NCBI GenBank assembly: GCA_025352865.1
Contig: JANXSB010000386.1
Location: 1-7,427, forward strand
From: Chthoniobacter sp.
GTDB lineage: Bacteria > Verrucomicrobiota > Verrucomicrobiia > Chthoniobacterales > Chthoniobacteraceae
Direction: 5' to 3'
DNA length: 7,427 nucleotides
Position numbers and translations under genes: made by a program. The notes beneath the pieces are model-generated. The model was not told where the DNA came from, ran no database searches, and saw only the letters and a program-made list of their open reading frames with translations. This document shows, piece by piece, positions 5,503 to 7,427 of the stretch. How positions within the stretch are numbered: the stretch's first letter is position 1; each line of letters begins with the position of its first letter.

Positions 5503-6282
5503 ATGCGTCTGACCTTTTCCGTTTCACTTTTTCTCATCCTCCGCTGCGCGAATCTTTTCGCGGAAACCGAGCCCGCCAACTCCGCGCTCGACGCGCTCAA
5601 GCTGCTCCCACGCGGTGAAGCGAAGCGGCTCGCCCGCATCGAGGCGCGTGACGGAACGCCCGTGCCGGAGCGCTGGTATTTCATCGTGCATGATCCGAAG
5701 GCGGAGAGCGGCGTGCATGAGTACGTCGTGGCCGGCGGCGAGATCGTCGCCTCGCGCGATGTCTCCCAATTCGCCGAGAGCCTGCGCCCGGACGATGTCT
5801 TTGGCGGCGATGCGCTGAAGGTCAATTCCGACCGCGCGGCGAAGCTCGCGCAGCAGTACGCCTTTGCGAACAACATGACGGTCGCAACGATGCAGTACGA
5901 GCTGAAAAAAGAGGGCGCCGCCGCCGTGCCGCTGTGGAATGTGACGTGCCTCGATGACGCCGGAAAGGAACTCGGGCATCTCGTCCTCACCGCGAGCAAA
6001 GGCACGGTCATTTCTCACGAGGGCTTCGCCGCCGAGCCGCCGCCGCCGGTGCCTCCTACAACGCCACCGCCTGCCACGCCGAAGCCCGATGACCGGCTGC
6101 GGATGCCCGCCGCGGTCGCAGCGGCTCCGAAAGCCACGCCGATTCCCGTGGCCATCGCAGTGCCGGTGGAGCCGGTTGAACCCGTGGCGACACCGCCGCC
6201 AAAGAAACCCGGTCTTCTCGACCGCATGGGCAACGGCTTGCACAAAGTTTTCACCGGCAAAGAGCGGAAGCCGCCGGAATGA
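5503..6282 (+). CDS. Exported protein of unknown function, PepSY-like domain with proline-rich tail
   Basis: The protein has 259 residues. Residues 1-20 are a signal peptide (LILRCANLFA|ET). Residues about 25-175 form a compact alpha/beta region with two similar halves. The first is LLPRGEAKRLARIEARDG...WYFIVHDP...HEYVVAGGEIVASRD, the second NSDRAAKLAQQYAFANN...LWNVTCLDDAGKELGHLVLTASKGTVISHE. Each half has a helix, then strands, then a basic-to-acidic turn. This layout resembles PepSY-type domains, but I do not recognise a named family. Residues 179-234 are a Pro/Ala/Val-rich tail with PPPPVPP and PVEPVEPV runs, suited to spanning the periplasm or peptidoglycan. A basic C-terminal end (LLDRMGNGLHKVFTGKERKPP) follows. 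No lipobox or membrane helix is seen after the signal. The stop overlaps the glcD start as ATGA, so the two are probably co-translated. The start has no Shine-Dalgarno site and was chosen for the signal peptide. Confidence 0.75.
   Translation: MRLTFSVSLFLILRCANLFAETEPANSALDALKLLPRGEAKRLARIEARDGTPVPERWYFIVHDPKAESGVHEYVVAGGEIVASRDVSQFAESLRPDDVFGGDALKVNSDRAAKLAQQYAFANNMTVATMQYELKKEGAAAVPLWNVTCLDDAGKELGHLVLTASKGTVISHEGFAAEPPPPVPPTTPPPATPKPDDRLRMPAAVAAAPKATPIPVAIAVPVEPVEPVATPPPKKPGLLDRMGNGLHKVFTGKERKPPE
6266..6270 (+). promoter_or_regulatory. Ribosome binding site of the glcD-like gene
   Basis: GGAAG lies 8 bases before the ATG at 6279, inside the end of the preceding gene. It supports this start and independent or coupled re-initiation at the ATGA overlap. 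Confidence 0.5.
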
Positions 6283-7427
6283 CGCTCGCGCGCCAGCTCA
6301 CGCGGCTGCTCGGCAAAGACTGCGTGGCCACCGATGCGCCGACGCTCGCCACGCACGCGAAGGACAAATGGTTCGCGAGCCGCACGCCCGAGGTCGTGGT
6401 CTTCGCGCAATCCACCGACGACGTGAGCCGGCTGATGAAATTCGCCACGCGCCATCGCATCCCGGTCACGCCGCGCGGCGCGGGCGTGGGCTACGTGGGC
6501 GGGTGCGTGCCGATGCGCGGCGGCATCGCGCTCTCGCTCGCGCGGATGAACCGGATCAAGGAAATTTCCTTCGCGGATGCCGTCGCCGTGGTCGAGCCGG
6601 GCGTCATCACCGGCGTGCTCCAGGCCGCCGCGAGAAAGCGCAAACTTTTCTACCCGCCCGACCCGGCGAGCCTGCTGGAATGCAGCCTCGGCGGGAACAT
6701 CGCCACAAACGCCGGCGGCCCGCGCTGCCTGAAATACGGCGTCACCCGCCACTACGTGCTCGGCCTCGAAGTCGTGCTCGCCGACGGCCGCGTGCTCCGC
6801 ACCGGCGGGCGCACGCACAAGAACAAAACGGGCTTCGATCTCATCGGCATGTTTGTCGGCAGCGAAGGGCTGCTCGGCGTCGTCACCGAAGCCACGCTGC
6901 GCCTGCTCCCGCTGCCGCCCGCGCGCGCCACGCTCTCCGCGAGCTTCCGCACTTTCCACCAGGCCGCGAACGCGGTGCAGGAAATTTTCGCCGCCGGATT
7001 TCTGCCGTCCGCTTTGGAAATCGCCGACGCCTTCACCCTCGCCGCCGCCGGTCAGCATCTCGGAAAAAAGCTCGCGCCGCCCGGCAGCGCGCACCTCCTC
7101 GTGGATCTCGACGGCCAGCCCGCGAGCGTGCGCGGCGAGGTGAAATCGCTCGCCGCGCTGCTCGCGAAACTCAAAGCCATCGGCGCGCAAACGGCAGTCG
7201 GCGAAGCGGCTTGCGAGGAGCTTTGGAACTTGCGCCGCGCCTTTTCGCAATCACTCAAAGCGACCGGCCTCGTGAAGCTCAACGAAGACATCGTCGTCCC
7301 GCGCGGACGCCTCACTGACCTCGCCGCCTTCGCCGAAAAGCTGCGCAAAAAACACGGCTACCCCATCGCCTGCTTCGGCCATGCGGGCGACGGCAACATC
7401 CACGTCAACATCATGGCCGCGCACTAC
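6279..7427 (+). CDS. glcD: GlcD-like FAD-linked 2-hydroxyacid dehydrogenase/oxidase (3' partial)
   Basis: The first 383 residues are visible, with no stop before the window edge. Relatives of about 460-500 residues suggest that roughly 80-110 are missing. This is the FAD_binding_4 plus FAD-oxidase C-terminal family (glycolate oxidase GlcD, D-lactate and D-2-hydroxyglutarate dehydrogenases), which oxidises 2-hydroxyacids to 2-oxoacids. FAD-binding motifs are PRGAGVGYVGG (65-75), CSLGGNIATNAGGPRCLKYG (135-154) and FVGSEGLLGVVTEATLRLLP (192-211). The C-terminal domain carries FGHAGDGNIHVN (366-377), whose His368 and His375 are the expected metal ligands. No signal peptide is present, so it is cytoplasmic or membrane-associated through partners. 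In glycolate oxidase GlcD works with GlcE and the iron-sulfur protein GlcF, but neither is in view. The start overlaps the upstream stop as ATGA. Substrate cannot be decided from this part, so the symbol denotes family resemblance. Confidence 0.92.
   Translation, partial: MTLARQLTRLLGKDCVATDAPTLATHAKDKWFASRTPEVVVFAQSTDDVSRLMKFATRHRIPVTPRGAGVGYVGGCVPMRGGIALSLARMNRIKEISFADAVAVVEPGVITGVLQAAARKRKLFYPPDPASLLECSLGGNIATNAGGPRCLKYGVTRHYVLGLEVVLADGRVLRTGGRTHKNKTGFDLIGMFVGSEGLLGVVTEATLRLLPLPPARATLSASFRTFHQAANAVQEIFAAGFLPSALEIADAFTLAAAGQHLGKKLAPPGSAHLLVDLDGQPASVRGEVKSLAALLAKLKAIGAQTAVGEAACEELWNLRRAFSQSLKATGLVKLNEDIVVPRGRLTDLAAFAEKLRKKHGYPIACFGHAGDGNIHVNIMAAHY

Noticed and set aside
4995..6011. Leftward open frame of 338 codons spanning the palindromic repeat
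   Set aside because: It reads through the repeat, the 5' part of fabV in the wrong frame and antisense to the PepSY-like gene, and has no recognisable motif.
6015..7250. Leftward open frame of 411 codons antisense to glcD
   Set aside because: Composition typical of the antisense of a GC-rich gene, with no domain. The plus strand carries conserved FAD motifs.
5954..7318. Rightward open frame of 454 codons over the PepSY-like end and glcD
   Set aside because: Arg-rich shadow in another frame of the clearly recognisable GlcD-like gene.

Overview
The window is GC-rich, Gram-negative-type bacterial chromosome. It is densely packed, with seven protein genes and almost no spare sequence. No tRNA, rRNA, CRISPR array or intact insertion sequence was seen. 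Signal peptides, a lipobox, two outer-membrane barrels ending in phenylalanine and a didermal-style lipoprotein cytochrome all point to a diderm. My best guess is a Verrucomicrobiota-like soil or water bacterium. That rests on general resemblance of the proteins, high GC and few Shine-Dalgarno sites, not on a marker gene, so it is weak.

Layout. Positions 1-1128 (+) carry the C-terminal part of a large TPR-type protein, probably the tail of an AAA-ATPase/adenylate-cyclase-like signalling protein, cut by the window edge. It meets a leftward three-gene cluster tail to tail, with a 10-bp overlap. In transcription order that cluster is an outer-membrane barrel (3352 to 2576), a monoheme c-type cytochrome lipoprotein (2553 to 2224) and a second outer-membrane barrel (2138 to 1119). 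A divergent control region (3353-3506) separates it from an exported rhodanese-domain protein (3507-4016, +). That gene faces fabV, an NADH-dependent enoyl-ACP/enoyl-CoA reductase (5218 to 4028, -), across only 11 bp.

The 284-bp space between fabV and the next rightward gene (5219-5502) is the longest non-coding stretch. It is largely filled by a folded palindromic repeat of about 150 bp (5292-5441). Rightward from there lie an exported proline-tailed protein of unknown function (5503-6282) and, overlapping its stop by ATGA, a GlcD-type FAD-linked 2-hydroxyacid oxidase/dehydrogenase (6279 to beyond 7427) that runs off the window with no stop.

How the genes might work together. The barrel-cytochrome-barrel cluster looks like an envelope redox or transport module of unknown substrate. 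The rhodanese is also periplasmic and might share its control region. fabV performs the last reduction of fatty-acid elongation. The GlcD-like enzyme and its upstream partner are probably co-transcribed. No well-known defence, secondary-metabolite or mobile system is visible. The least explained items are the palindromic repeat, the barrel/heme cluster and the exported partner of glcD.
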